Below, in pieces: positions 1 to 12,143 of a stretch of 64,000 nt of DNA; positions within the stretch are counted from its first letter, which is position 1; the number at the start of each line of letters is the position of its first letter. The position numbers and the translations under genes were made by a program. Under the pieces are notes generated by a model. That model saw only the letters and a list, made by a program, of their open reading frames with translations, did no database searches and was not told where the DNA came from. Source of the stretch: Coprinus comatus (Eukaryota > Basidiomycota > Agaricomycetes > Agaricales > Agaricaceae); contig JAWPGT010000008.1 in the NCBI GenBank assembly GCA_034638255.1, positions 620,001 to 684,000 of the forward strand. Direction: 5' to 3'.

Positions 1-1
1 T

Positions 2-73
2 GAGACGGCCATGGCACTCGCCGAGTGGCTAAAGATGAGGGTGCTCACAGAGATCCAGGAGGAGGAAGTTTGA
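2..73 (+). CDS. 3' end of an upstream gene (partial)
   Basis: An open frame runs from the window edge to a TGA at 71-73 and gives about 23 residues ending in an acidic tail (ILQ-like ...EIQEEEV). It is helical and charged in composition, and it stops 229 nt before the Rheb start. Only the tail is visible, so no product can be named. It could equally be a chance open frame or part of a 3' UTR. Confidence 0.35.
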   Translation, partial: ETAMALAEWLKMRVLTEIQEEEV

Positions 74-302
74 GCTAAGGCTGAAGCGAATTGGTTCTTG
101 AACGATTGGACGAAAAGGATTACTTGTAATGATTTTATTTAGCACGTAGTTTTAATTGAACGTCACGTGACTGTGACTGGAGGATAGAATTAATCACATA
201 TGCGTCGTTGGCGCTCCTCTCCCCTCTTCCAACTTTCTCCAGCGTCCAAAAAACCAAATCGCAATACTTTGATTCATCACGAGAAAAATCAAGATAACAA
301 TA

Positions 303-1749
303 ATGTCGACTACAACATCTGGAGCTACTAAGAGAAGAAAGATCGCAGTTTTAGGATCACGTTCAGTCGGTAATAGACATTCCTTCCTTTTCTTCAAATA
401 TGACTTTCAAGGGCTGATTAATGCGAGGTTTTCTCTCCCTCTTTCCCTCACTCTCTGGTTCTGGCTCCCTGATTTTATTTCGACTTTTTTTTCCACGAAA
501 TCTACCCTTCGGAATTGGCGAAACTCTCTCTTAAACTTTTGTCTTTTTTTTTTTCGCTCTGTTTTGTTGTTCTGTTTGATATATTCGGGATGTGTGTTAT
601 GCTTGGGACTTTACTTGGACGTTAATCTTTTATTTGTGATTGGCTCGGTCATTTCAATGATGGTGTTTAGGCAAATCGTCACTGGTGAAACAATTTATTG
701 AGGTACGTATGTATGTCTCTCTCTCCTAAAAAAACATCCCCCCCCCCTTTTTCTCTGAGACCAGCAGTGTAAAAACTGGAATTATACCGATTGCTGATTA
801 TCAATTGTTTTTTTTTCTTTTTCTTATAGAACCATTTTGTGGATGCATATTATCCTACTATCGAATCTACATTCGCCAAGAACGTTACTTATAAAGGAGT
901 TGAATATGATTGTCATATTATTGATACTGCTGGACAGGTCCGTTTTTTTCCTCTTCCTTTCCTTGTCCTTGCTTTCCTTCCTTATGCTTATCCTTGGTCC
1001 ATTTCAATCCAACTTAAAAAAAAACCCCTTTCTGTATATACATATTAAAAAAAAAACAGGACGAATATTCACCAATTAATGCACAATATGCAATCGGTAT
1101 TCATGGATATGTCCTCGTATATTCTATTACATCTCGAGCTACATTTGATATGATTCAAATTGTTTATGACAAGATCATTGATTTTTGTGGTGTTGGTGAT
1201 ATTCCATGTGTTATTGTCGGGTCAAAAATCGATTTGGCTTCTACTAGGTGAGTTATTATTACTGTTCATTCTTTCCATTTTTTTTTTGGGGGGGAGGGGA
1301 TATATGCTACCCTTTCCTGATATATATCTATGTTATATGGGAGGATGGGTACTTTGATTTGATCGTTGCTTGGATGGAATCCTCAACAATCAAAAAACCA
1401 TCGTTGTGTACCCGTTTACTCCTCCCATTGACAATTTCCCGTTTTACTTGACACTATTATATTAACATTATATTATTCTTGTTTACAGTCGTGTCGTAGA
1501 AGCTGCTGAAGGTGAAAAACTCGCCAAAACGAATAAAGCCGCATTCATAGAAACCAGTGCAAAGGAGAATATCAACGTCGGTACGTTGGATATTCCCATC
1601 TTTCTATTCTGTTCACTAAACTATCCCTTCTACATATTGGCTGTTTCTAAAATTATATAGGCAAAGTATTCGAATTGTGCTTGGCAGAAATTCAGAAACG
1701 TGCAGCACCAAATCAGGCTGAACCTGCTAAAGGTTGTCTCATTATGTAG
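303..1749 (+). CDS. rhb1: Rheb-family small GTPase, six exons
   Basis: Ras-superfamily GTPase of the Rheb branch, which activates TORC1 on endomembranes in nutrient signalling. Exons are 303-369, 671-702, 830-937, 1060-1247, 1489-1580 and 1661-1749, and they join in phase to 191 aa. The P-loop is GSRSVGKS (residues 18-25), with the Arg at position 3 that is typical of Rheb. Switch I is YPTIESTF, switch II starts DTAGQDEY (65-72), G5 is ETSAKEN, and the C-terminal CAAX box CLIM predicts prenylation. One oddity is that the G4 motif, normally NKxD, reads SKID. The ATG at 303 is the first in frame and gives the family's usual short N-terminus. Exon 2 is only 32 nt and carries the end of the P-loop. 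Family assignment is secure; the in vivo role is inferred from the family. Confidence 0.95.
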
Positions 1750-2660
1750 AAAAGGTATCAAAAGAGAAGGAAACAATGCGAATGCGAACAGCGAATAGAT
1801 TTAGACAATTCTTTTCAAATTGAAAGAAAAGTTTTCGCTTACTTATACTAATAGAACCTCCTTTTTTTCTATCTTTATATTTCAGAAGACATTGATTCTT
1901 TTACTCTTTTTTTATGGTGCTCATTTTTTTCTGATCTCTTTATCTCATCCCCCTCCTCCTTTCCCTCTCTCTCGGTTAACGTTTTTCAAACACCTTGAAA
2001 CTTGTCCCATCCCTCTTTATTATGTGTACATTTTATATCAAAAACATTCCATTCCAATTCTTCTGTGTCTCTTTTACCCCTCACCCAATTGCCCATTATG
2101 TCCCTCTTTCTTTTCGGGACTTCCGTTTATACTTTGAGGTCTCATATATACTATATACTACATACATAGCGTATTTACGAAACATGTAAATAGGCAACAG
2201 TCGAGTTCTTTTTTCTTCTATATTTGATTAGATGTCTTGTTTTCTATTTCCTATTTTCATCTCCTCTCCTCCCCTTTTTTTCGTCTTGGTAGCTTCCTTT
2301 CTATTCCCTATTTTTCTATTTTTGTAAGTACTATAAACGAGTGTTCATTTATATCAACGCGATCTATAATTTTATAATCCTCTCCAAAAGCCGGAAGACA
2401 ATTTAAACTAATGATATAATTTTTAAGAATGTGGTCTGTGATTTTTTTATATCATGATAATCGGGATATATTAAATCGTACCTCATACACGACACTCGTC
2501 AGTTCCTGGAACACAAAAGACAAGACGTCCAATCTCTTTTTTCTATGCCGCATAAATAAATATAACCGAACTGATCGAAAAAGTTCATGGGAACCTTCAA
2601 AGGGGCGACCTCTGTCCATAACACCACTCGCAAAGACAATTTCCGTTTAGACGAGTCAAC
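1750..2660. other. Intergenic, Rheb 3' flank
   Basis: T- and pyrimidine-rich sequence downstream of the Rheb stop, presumably its 3' UTR and spacer. Short open frames are present but have no family resemblance or splice logic. Nothing else is seen. Confidence 0.5.
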
Positions 2661-3045
2661 CTAGTATGAGATACCAAATGGTCCCTGCGGAGGCATAAGT
2701 TCGTGATCATCTAGGGCTGGATCAGCAAGTAATTGGGAACCGAGATCCGATGCATCCAAGTCATAACTATACAATCTCTCTGAGAGGTCGGCGGTCGCAA
2801 GCAGCCTTCTTCCCCCCGGAGCAAGTATTGCATATCTCAGGTTGTTTAGTTCGATGATACGCTTCTCGAAGGTCAATGGCGCGTTGGGTGTATTCCAAGT
2901 CTCTTGAACCCGCAACCGTTGTAAACAGTAACACCCAGTACTGCAGCTCCTTAATACTATATTCTGTCATCGGTTCTTGGGCCTATATCAAACATTGATT
3001 CAAGATCTTTTGCTATCCAGATCCAGAGCTGTCGCGACTAGTAAG
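2661..3045 (-). pseudogene. Truncated, frameshifted copy of the F-box gene at 6059-7716
   Basis: Read on the minus strand, this stretch parallels exon 2 of the F-box gene downstream. Shared pieces include CTCTGG followed by AGCAAAAGATCTTG, then TTTGATATAGGCCC, and at protein level EYS/TxKELQxWV, QEIWNTPxAPL, YAILxPGGRxLLAT and RLYSYDLDASD. The copy needs a change of frame between the ELQYWV and QETWNTP segments. It ends around the GISY/EISYW position and has no F-box exon upstream and no later exons. It is a decayed fragment lying inverted relative to its source, with the gene at 3278-5698 between the two. Confidence 0.8.
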
Positions 3046-3277
3046 CACTATGTCATTGTCTAATGAATTACCTAGTAACTAGTAATGCGACTATATAGAG
3101 ATTGTCAAATGAGGTATGAGATTTATAATTTTATGTACAAAGGGCTACTGAGAGTCTGAGACAGAACGAGAAGAAGAAGAAAAATATGTCCAGTAAATAG
3201 TCGATAGAAATGGCTCACGCTAGCTGGTATATGAGTGTAATAGATAGCTTATAGCAATTACCGGGCCAGGGCATTGG

Positions 3278-5698
3278 TTAAAGCTTGCGAACTCCTGCAC
3301 TCGTGGGCAAATCTCGACTGAATGCAATCAAGCTGAAGTAGCCTGAGTACTGACCGCATTCAAGGACTCGTCTACAAGTTGCATCTCGTGAGACACCACA
3401 TCGTATGGAGTCGATTGAGAAAAGAGCTTGTCGCGGATAAATATTCCTGGCAATGTAGTCTGTAATTTTTGATACAATAGAAAGATGTAAATTAATTAGA
3501 TCGCTGTCAATCTTCCAAATACTATAATTAGTTATGAACGAACCCATAAGCTCAGAAGTTTCATGACATCTACTGTCCTATCAAGTTTGACATTGTTGAG
3601 AAAATCTGTGAAAGATGCAATTCCAGTATCGTTGTCGAGTATTCCAAATCGCCAAAATCGACCATCTGATAAGATGAATTTCATAACTCTCTGATGATCT
3701 CGTCCATAGGAGCCTCTGCAAATTCGGATTACTATTAGTCCTAATGTCTGACTGAACAAAGAGACCTACGCTGCACGGCAAGTGGACAAAATCTGATTCA
3801 AACATTTATCAGGCATAAGTGACTTTGGCACTGCCTGTTTACTTTCAAGTTCATCTTCAGCAGCAGTAATCATGAGGTTAGCAAGTCGTAACTGTAGTAG
3901 CCTGCAGTTGTAGATGCAACAGGATATATAAGTTCGCACCTTCATAACCAGTCCAATTTGGTTTCTTTAACTCTACAAATGTAACCTCATGGAAGAGATT
4001 AGTAAGTCTCTTGTCTTTCTTCGCGGCGTCTTCTAGGAACCTGACTACTTTAGATTCTAGTTTAGAGTAGGGGCTATTCCCTAACAAAATATTGTTTTAA
4101 TAATGAATAGCATGATGGTTACAAGTTTACAACTCACATCGACCAAATTCTTTCCGGAGATTCTTCAGTGTGGCCTGAGCCCTTTGATACTCCTGAGGAA
4201 GGTCGTTCTTAGGACGTTTGTCCGAATCCTGGGACCTCATTGAAAGGAGGACAAAGTCCATCTTTCCTGTTAGATTTGTTGTATGAGCCCCAGAAATATC
4301 CACATAAGAAACTTTATCTTTGTCGCTTTTTCTTGCTAATGGAGCTTGGCTCAATGCGATTCCTGTGTGGTTATACGATGTCTCGAAAAGATATTTACAA
4401 TGGCTTTGAAATGCATCAACAGCCATTGGTTCACCCTTATAATCCTAAATCAGTTGTATGCCAAATAGTTAGAAGTGAGAGTGCATTACAGCTCCAACAA
4501 TACTACTGTTTTCGGGATTCATTGCTTTAATCAGCTTACTGATTGCAATAGGTGGGACTGGCATGCAAGCATGTAAATCCCGAAAAGGAGTTGATCTAGT
4601 GATGGACAGAATTGTTTCAACTTCGTGCATTTGCTTGCTAACAATATCTAGGCGTTCCATGTCATCATCTGTCGTAGACTTGGAGAGAGAGGTATCCTAT
4701 ATATATCGGATCATAATGCACATCAGACAAAATTCAAATCACAACTGGGGAACCAATCGTGACAAAATTTAAATGGAACCTACTTTGACTATTGGGACTG
4801 CCTTTTGGGTAGCCGAGCATTTCCGTTTACCATATTTGACTTTGGAGAGTGGAACACCCTAAAGCGCCAAGTTAAACATGACAATGAAAGATCAAAAGTT
4901 TGAAACTTGCTTTAATTGCTTGTACTGGTACATGAGCCCGTTTGCGGACAGTGGTTTGGTGTTTACTGTCCTTGGATACCGTGGCAGGTTTGAGGAGGGA
5001 GGGAGCACCCTAAAGTTAAGTTAATAGCACCCATTTAGTAGCAAATATTGAGCAATTACAGCTTATGCTACATGTCATGTTCAAAATACATACTTTGATG
5101 GTTTTGGTATGGTGGGTTTGTGTGTGGATAATATCTGAACGTTTGTTATCCAAGACAACAGTAATATTCTTAGTGAGGAGTGATGTCATCAACAAATCTC
5201 ATGCAAGGGATAGTGTACATCAAAACACGTACTTTCCTCTCTAGCACTCCTGCTAATAGTGGGTTCACTCTCCCCCCGGTAAGAAGATACTTGGCCAGCT
5301 CTGCAAACTTATAGGCAACAGATTTTACCTGGCCAAGGGCATATACATTAGCATCCATATCTTCTTGTGTAATCACATTTAATTTGACGTTCTCTTCGAG
5401 TACCGCTTCCATGATGTCATATGCTTTACCCACATCATGTGTGCTCTTATCCCGGTCCCATTGCCTTAATATCCCCAACATTGCGTATTTATGATGTTCC
5501 AGTGGCCAAGTAAGAGCTTTGTCCTTGTATCAGTAATGAAAATTCAGTCAAGTATTTGAAAATATTACCTCTTCCAAGAGGACTATATTTTCTTTTACTC
5601 CGGTCATCTAGACGCTGGGGAAGAACCTTGCCACTGGTGGTTGACGCACGTATGCTTGGTTTAATGGACTGGCTGACACTTGGGAGAGATTCAACCAT
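3278..5698 (-). CDS. Hypothetical protein, intron-rich
   Basis: I do not recognise this family. A chain of minus-strand open segments can be spliced together. It starts at an ATG ending at 5698 (MVESLPSVSQ...). Exon 1 (5569-5698) and exon 2 (5233-5516) join in phase through clear GT..AG ends. Further segments lie at roughly 4990-4860, 4660-4490, 4426-4130, 4080-3945, 3880-3775, 3720-3550 and 3460-3278. The predicted product is roughly 600 aa, soluble, without signal peptide or membrane segment. Visible features are a helical N-terminal half (MLGILRQWDRD, YALGQVKSVAYKFAELAKY), a basic linker and a C-terminal half with the motifs NWTGYEG, AEDELESKQ, RVMKFILSDGRFWRFGIL and ECGQYSGYF. The acidic/Lys pattern and the FWRFG strand recall nuclease- or kinase-like orphan proteins of mushrooms, but this is only an impression. 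Exact exon ends in the middle are uncertain. Confidence 0.5.
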
Positions 5699-6058
5699 AG
5701 TGAGAAAAGATGAGGATGAGAACCGATAATTCAAGGAAGTAAAGTAGCGTCATTATATATGTCTATTGTGGGACCTATCTACAACAAAAAGTAATAATTG
5801 AAGGTGACTATAGATATGGTAACAGCTGAAGACAACGGGTCGGACTGGTCAAGAGTCAAGAGCTAACTTGGTTTCCAAGGAGCGGAGAAAAAACAAGCAC
5901 TTTTGGTTCAACAAGGTTGATTATTGTTATCAACTTTGATTTCATTTTTGATTGATTCAGAATTCTCACGTCGGTTCAGTCTCAAGTTTCAGCGTTTCGC
6001 GACTCACGAGTTACAACACACTTGTCTTCCTTTGTTTAAGCCAGATCCATGTTCATTT
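5699..6058. promoter_or_regulatory. Shared divergent promoter region
   Basis: About 360 nt separate two divergent starts, the hypothetical gene on the minus strand and the F-box gene on the plus strand. Promoters for both must lie here. No clear TATA box or other defined element is visible. The plus-strand gene might begin as far upstream as the open frame at 5924. Confidence 0.35.
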
Positions 6059-7716
6059 ATGGCACAAAGGATCACATCCTGGGTTCTGTCATACGCAAAA
6101 GGTCTTGAATCTTCATGGCTTTCCCCTTTTGCTTCTCAAACACCAACATCATCTGTGACTCAACAACTCCCATTTTCAACATGCTACATTCAGACACTTC
6201 CTCTGGAGCTACTGGGCGAAACATTTAAATACCTGGGATGGAGAGAGCTGTTAAACGCCGGTGCGGTACGTGGATACCACTAATCATCAAGCCTTCTTCG
6301 CTGAATACTCAATAGACCTGTTGTGCATGGCGCAGAGCCTCCAAATCACGACAGCTCTGGCTGTACTTAGCAAAAGATCTTGTGTCTAGGTTTGATATAG
6401 GCCCGATGGAAGAACCAATGTCAGAATACACTGTTAAGGAACTTCAGCACTGGGTTCTACGACGGTTGCAAGCTCAAGAAATTTGGAATACCCCAAGTGC
6501 ACCATTGTCCTTCAAGGGGCGCGCCCTGGAGCTAGACCATTTACAATACGCGATACTTCTTCCAGGGGGAAGATGGCTGCTTGCAACCGACCTTCCAGGA
6601 AGATTGTATAGCTATGACCTGGACGCATCCGATCCCACACCGCAAATACTCGCTGGTCCTGCCCCAGATGAGCCTACCCCAACCCCAACCCAGGGTCCAA
6701 ACGAAATCTCATACTGGGTTGATTCATCAAAAGAAAGGTTATCTTTCCGAGTGGCATTGTGGGATGGAATCTACCCTGAAGGTCTGTGAAAATGTATGTT
6801 TTTGGTTTGTAAATACTAACCCTCAGGCAGAAAATGACCATTCTCTCATTTCGGTATACCAAGTAGACCTATTGGGACATGGCAAAGAAGCATTCTTGGG
6901 AGCTCGACCTCTGACCATTGTGCAAGACAACCAGGACATCCATCGTTCCGGTTTGGCTTTGACAGAAAAATTCCTGGCAGGTTGTCGGTCCATAGCAAAT
7001 TCCCATGTTGACCAATTATTTCTACTTGAATATGCAACTTCAAAATCTCACGACATGGAAATTGAGAGTGAAAGTTGTATCTGTGCCCAATTTCAAACAA
7101 CGGGACGTCAATGGGTGGTTAGTTATACTTAAACTCGTATTTTACTCAGGCTGATACTACACAGTCGCAGATATATATGACGCCTGCGGATGAAATTATT
7201 GTGATGAGCTCCGATTATATCGATATCTTTACTGTCCGCCAGCTCAAATCCCATAATTCACAGGAAGGTATTCTTTTACCCCTTCACCATATCAGCTGTG
7301 ATGGCGGAACGCAGCTTTGTACACCTCCATTTACCCATCAGAATTTTACCTCACTCATTTTTGGTCATGAAGATCAAATACATTTAGCGCGCTTTGCTTC
7401 CAATGGAGAGGCTCCCATTATCACTAAAATTCGGGATCAGCCTTTGTACATGGACTCTCCTAATGTTATTGTTGGCTTTACCCCAGCCGCGGGACTTATC
7501 ATTCACTCGGACACCTGGGATGCAGATCTCCTATCTTTTTTCTGGTATAACTCAGAAACTCTTCAAGTCGATTCAGTTGCAGTTGTAAATAAACGCGTTA
7601 CCATGAAATTGGATGATGCTTTTGTTCGTACTGCTCCGTGTGGGATAGAAAAAGGGATCGGGCGTTTTGTATTTTGTACAACAGAGATTGGCACTTTTGT
7701 ATTAGATGCTATTTAA
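6059..7716 (+). CDS. F-box protein with repeat-rich C-terminal region, four exons
   Basis: Predicted substrate adaptor of an SCF ubiquitin ligase. Exons 6059-6265, 6316-6781, 6831-7117 and 7165-7716 join in phase to about 503 aa. The F-box lies near residues 44-85 (IQTLPLELLGETFKYLGWREL, then WRRASKSRQLWLYL across intron 1). The rest is beta-rich with YAILLPGGRWLLATD and RLYSYDLD strands, as in mushroom F-box proteins with a propeller-like C-terminal half. The ATG at 6059 was chosen because it precedes the F-box by a short leader; an in-frame upstream extension to 5924 cannot be excluded. A decayed inverted copy of exon 2 lies at 2661-3045. The substrate is unknown. Confidence 0.75.
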
Positions 7717-9142
7717 GCATATTCTTCGAACACGAATACACTAAGATGCCCAAGACAGCGGTGGTTGCTTGGTGTACAACATAAGAAAGCTACAACACAG
7801 TAACAAAACTAACCTCTTTGTTCTCTTACCAAAAGCTCTCGATGAATCCATAACAGTTTTGGTTTTTGGCTAACACTCTGCTTTGTTAGACGAGCTATTT
7901 TAATGTTCGGGGCTCGTGGGTTATCATTCCTATGGATCACGATCATGGTCCTTATATTGTACCTACCTGAGGCCTGATCAGTGACGAATTATAGCACAAA
8001 GGGCTCAATGATATTATTCTTATTAAGATATTCTTTCCCCTCCGAGGAGGCTCTCAATGTTTAAAATTGAAACAGTTCAACTCCGAGTTCTCATTTGTTA
8101 CTACTACCTTATACCCAATCCTACTATTATTCTTCTTCTAATAAGTAATAAACACGTTGTCAACCAGTTGGTCATCGACCGACAAGATCTATTAAAAATG
8201 GCAGTGTATTCAACCACATAGTACCTACTACGAAGAAATACTATCGGATCGAATTAGCTTTCAAAAGAGTATAAGAGCTTGTTTCATTGGAAACCGAACT
8301 TATCCTTGTATAATAGTAGGTAGTAAGGAACAAAACTCTAACTTTATGGGTTTGCTTCGCTTCGTAGCTGCTACTAATGTAATAAAGGAAGCGCTGAGAC
8401 CAAGAGTATCAGTATCTTTGTCCTAAGACGTCTAATGGTCCACCTTGGACCGAGTCCTTGTTTTAGCTTGAATTGTTCATCAATGGATCACCTACACATT
8501 GAGTGTCACTATGAGTATAAGAATAGCATTTTTTTGTTTTTTTTTGGAAAAACTAAATTTATCGTTGTATTAGTATACTTGTACTCAGGAGCACTTGTTT
8601 TAATATAAGGGTTGACTTCGCTTTGAAGTTCGTAGTTAGTCGAAAGGGACAATGACTAGGAGTGTCCTTTGTCCAGAATTATTTGATCCTGATTAATATT
8701 TCTGATGGTTCGATGGTTAATGGCAACGAAGGATGGTAGTAAGTATATTACATGTGAAAACGTCAGAATTCAGCAAACAAAAGAAATATACAACGAACAC
8801 ACACTACCAGGCAAAGGGGGAATCAATTTTTTTTTAAATTTATGAGATGTAATCCTCCACTTCAGCATCACCCTCACTACATAATAAACGTTGTGCCCCA
8901 AGTTGACCATGTATAATACTCAAGGTATACCCCCAACCTTTATCCGATACCAAGAACTTCACATTGATAATCATATATACATACTTATAGTAAGTAAAAA
9001 AAAAACAATACAATCCTACGTCCCAAACGAACGCAACTAATCAAATAATACACAAAGAAAAGAGAAAAAGAAAAAAAGAAAAGAAAAGATCTAATAGCAC
9101 CAGGCTACTGGTCATCCCAAGAAATTAAAATCCCAAAAAAAA
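7717..9142. other. Intergenic, 1.4 kb, with two diverged repeat units
   Basis: No coding segment is convincing. Two stretches, about 8300-8425 and 8556-8675, share the same order of short matches (TATCNTTGTAT, GGGTTNNCTTCGCTT, CGTAG, TTTGTCC) and look like an old tandem duplication. The remainder is AT-rich, with a T9-10 tract near 8531-8545. The last 200 nt are probably the 3' UTR of the minus-strand BAR-SH3 gene. Confidence 0.45.
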
Positions 9143-11868
9143 TCAAACCACATTCATATTCCTAAACGGATTTGTATCCTTTCCATTCCCACCCCCGCTT
9201 CCATTGGGACGTACATATGTTAGTCCAGTTGGTGGAGGAAGTGTTGAAGTATCATTACCCAAATCCAAGGTACTCTCAAATGGTGACCTATCTCCTCCAA
9301 TACCAACACCAACACCACTACTATTCCCCGAACCCGAACCTGAACCCGGAATATGAAGATGAAGACTTGATATTGAAGAATTAATTGATGATCCTCCCGT
9401 CGAAACGTTTTTACGTTCGGGTATTAAAGGAGGAGCCATAAATGGTTGTAAATGCGCATTAGATATTCTTCTAGGTGGAGGTGGAGGTGGTACTTTCTTC
9501 GTTGGCGTTGTATGATGATGAATATAATTATTAAACCCAGTATTAGGACTAGAAGAATTCATCATTATCGGTGTACCAATTTTGAAAGTACCACCGGTAG
9601 CAAAATCTTCATCATCTTCTCCAGATGAATGATGTGAATATGGAACACTATACTTCATCTTTGGTGTGTGGGTTACAGAATGATGAATAGGTCCTTCATC
9701 ATCATCTGTTGTCATACTGAGAATACTGTGTGAATCGGTAGGTCTTCCAGCAAACGCATTTCCGTCATAAACGGACATTGGATTACTAGCCAAATCCTTT
9801 TCTTCATCAAGATCACTCCATCCATATCCATCAGATACATCGTCCATACCAGAAGGTACAGGTGCTCCTCTAAGTGTCTGTTTCTCCAATTGCACGGGTG
9901 GCGAGGGAATAGATGCTCTCGCAGTACCAGATTTTACGATCTCAACGTACGCCGTTGGGAACAATCCTGTCTTCCCATACATGTCGCCCATCCACCAATC
10001 ATCAAGTGTTTCATTCAACACTATAATTTCATCTCCCACTCTAAAACTCAACTCGTTCGGCGATTTCGCTTCGAAATCAAACTTTGCACGAACAATCTTG
10101 GTCGAGTCTTGTCCCTGTCCCGATGATTTTGATTTAAGTATTTGAGGTGTCACCTTTGGTGATACCCAATCCTTCGCCTTCTTCGTTTTACGACCAAGAG
10201 AAGCAATACTACTTGATTTCTTCAATCCACCTCCAGTACCATTTTCATCTTCATCAAGTGTGGCAAAACTCTCTTTATCTTTATTCTTCTTCGCCGTCCT
10301 ATTAGTAACAGATTCCACAGCACTCGAAGCCCAACCTGTAACACTCAATTTCCGAGAATTCTTTTCATGTTTCTCACCACCATTATCCTTATCTTTATCT
10401 TTTTCCTTCTCACTAACATTCGTCGCACTACTGCTTGTCCTTTTTCTTGACAATCGTGATGTAGGACGTGATGGTGGTTTGCTATTTGTTGTAGATTCAC
10501 TCTTGTTGTGACGGAAAGAAAGTTGACGGGAGAATTTTGAACGCTGTTGTTCATTTTCATCATCTGAGGAGTCAGGAGACACATTGACATATGGATCTTT
10601 TGATGACATGACGTTCCCAGATGATCTGCGCGACAACGGCAAGGACGGCACTGGACGTTTTTGGATATTGTTATGGGAACTACAGTAAATGACCATCTCT
10701 TTAGTGATGAATATTAATGGAGTTTAGATGCAAATACGAACCCATATGCCCATTCAGACTTGACATCTTTCAGTACTTCCAGGTACTGTGCCACGTAATT
10801 CATTTCGAGATCCAAAAATGCAGTCAGCTCATGGAGCTGGAAAGCGTCGTCATCACGAATTGCCTCCATATGTGCACGGATGTCTTCCACCGTTTCGTCA
10901 CTAACAAAAGGTGCAAAAAGCGATAAGAAGCCTAGAAGAAATCGCAAATTAATAAATGAAGTAACATACTAGCGTTGCCTTGCCCTCTCCATTTCCTCTT
11001 CAGCATCCATCCTATCCTTATCTTTCTTACTCTGCTTCAACTTGTCTGCCTTTGTCAATGCAGCCTCGTACGCAGACCTGTAAGATCCAAGTAAACAAAC
11101 GGAACCCAAATTTTTTTTAATTAATTATTCACCTTCTACCTTCCAACTTTTTCTTCAAATGTTCATATTGCTTAATTCCATCTCCAAATCTCTGAATAGA
11201 CGAAATAAATGTATCTTGAAATGTAACAGCATATGCTTCTTGTAGTGCCGCAGCTTTACAATGTGCACGTCCAAGTTTGACAAGTGAAGTGCCTATGGAT
11301 AGGGGAACACAATCAACAAGATCAATGGCTAAAAGTGAAAAGGATACCATACCAAAAGTAGAGTCCTCTCCAAATTCTTCTCCATGTACGATCATTACCA
11401 CACCCAATATATCAATAGGCAGGAACTTTTCATTATTCCCAGGGATTCATAGGACTTTCTCTTGGACAACGAACGAAGGTATATTTCGGATGCAGATTGT
11501 ATTCTATTGAAGAAAATATTAGTAAATATTTAAAGCCATACAGGATTTCATAACTCACTTCAGCATCCCTTCTTTCCGTACTTCAATGTCGTGCTCGAGT
11601 TCTTTGAACTCCTCGCTCACAAAAGTCTTGCTATCCCGCGAGGACATGACTTCGCCAGCCCACTGTGAAAAATCACCCCGTCAGTCAAAGCTTGAGCAAT
11701 CTATTGTAGGATAGTATGGGCCTTGGCCACGACGTAGGCCGTGTATAACCCAATGCCATGGGGTGTGCTAAGTGACGCTAATTACCTGTCTAAGTCTACC
11801 AAGCTATACGCGCGTCAGGAGTTGAACATTCTACGTGTAGGATAGGGACGCACCTGTCTGCTTGCCAT
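9143..11868 (-). CDS. BAR-SH3 domain protein (endophilin/amphiphysin-like)
   Basis: Membrane-curvature protein expected to act in endocytosis and actin-patch function. The N-terminal BAR domain is spread over several small exons. It begins MASRQ (ATG ending at 11868), continues with an 18-nt exon at 11786-11803 encoding LGRLRQ, then WAGEVMSSRDSKTFVSEEF in an exon ending at 11559, and follows through about 11510-10715 with helical segments such as SLVKLGRAHCKAAALQEAY and FLDLEMNYVAQYLEVLKDV. The large last exon encodes about 510 aa. It holds a basic Ser/Lys-rich linker, an SH3 domain (ALYDF-like AKFDFEAKSPNELSFRVGD, then DDWWMGDMYGKTGLFPTAYV) and a disordered tail with a PPPPPPRR motif that could bind SH3 domains. 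The intron before the last exon ends in TAG and joins GG|T in frame. The order BAR then SH3 is firm. Assignment to one named yeast ortholog is not. Confidence 0.88.
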
Positions 11869-12143
11869 GATAAATAAGGGTTGAGTGAGTAGGAGGGATG
11901 AAAGAGTAAGGGCAGAGCGTAGCAAAAGTGGTCCAACTAATTAACGAGATCTAAACAAAACGCAGATTGCCGCTTTAAGGCTCACCCCTGATCGGGTTGA
12001 CTCAAGGTACTCGTCAGCTACCTACATAGCCTCGCATGTTCTGGCCAAATTGCAGCCTAATAATTACTGCTCCCCGAGTACAGATATAGAAACAACGATA
12101 TGAAATACAACCGAGAAACACCGCCATCCCCGGCCCCAGAAAA

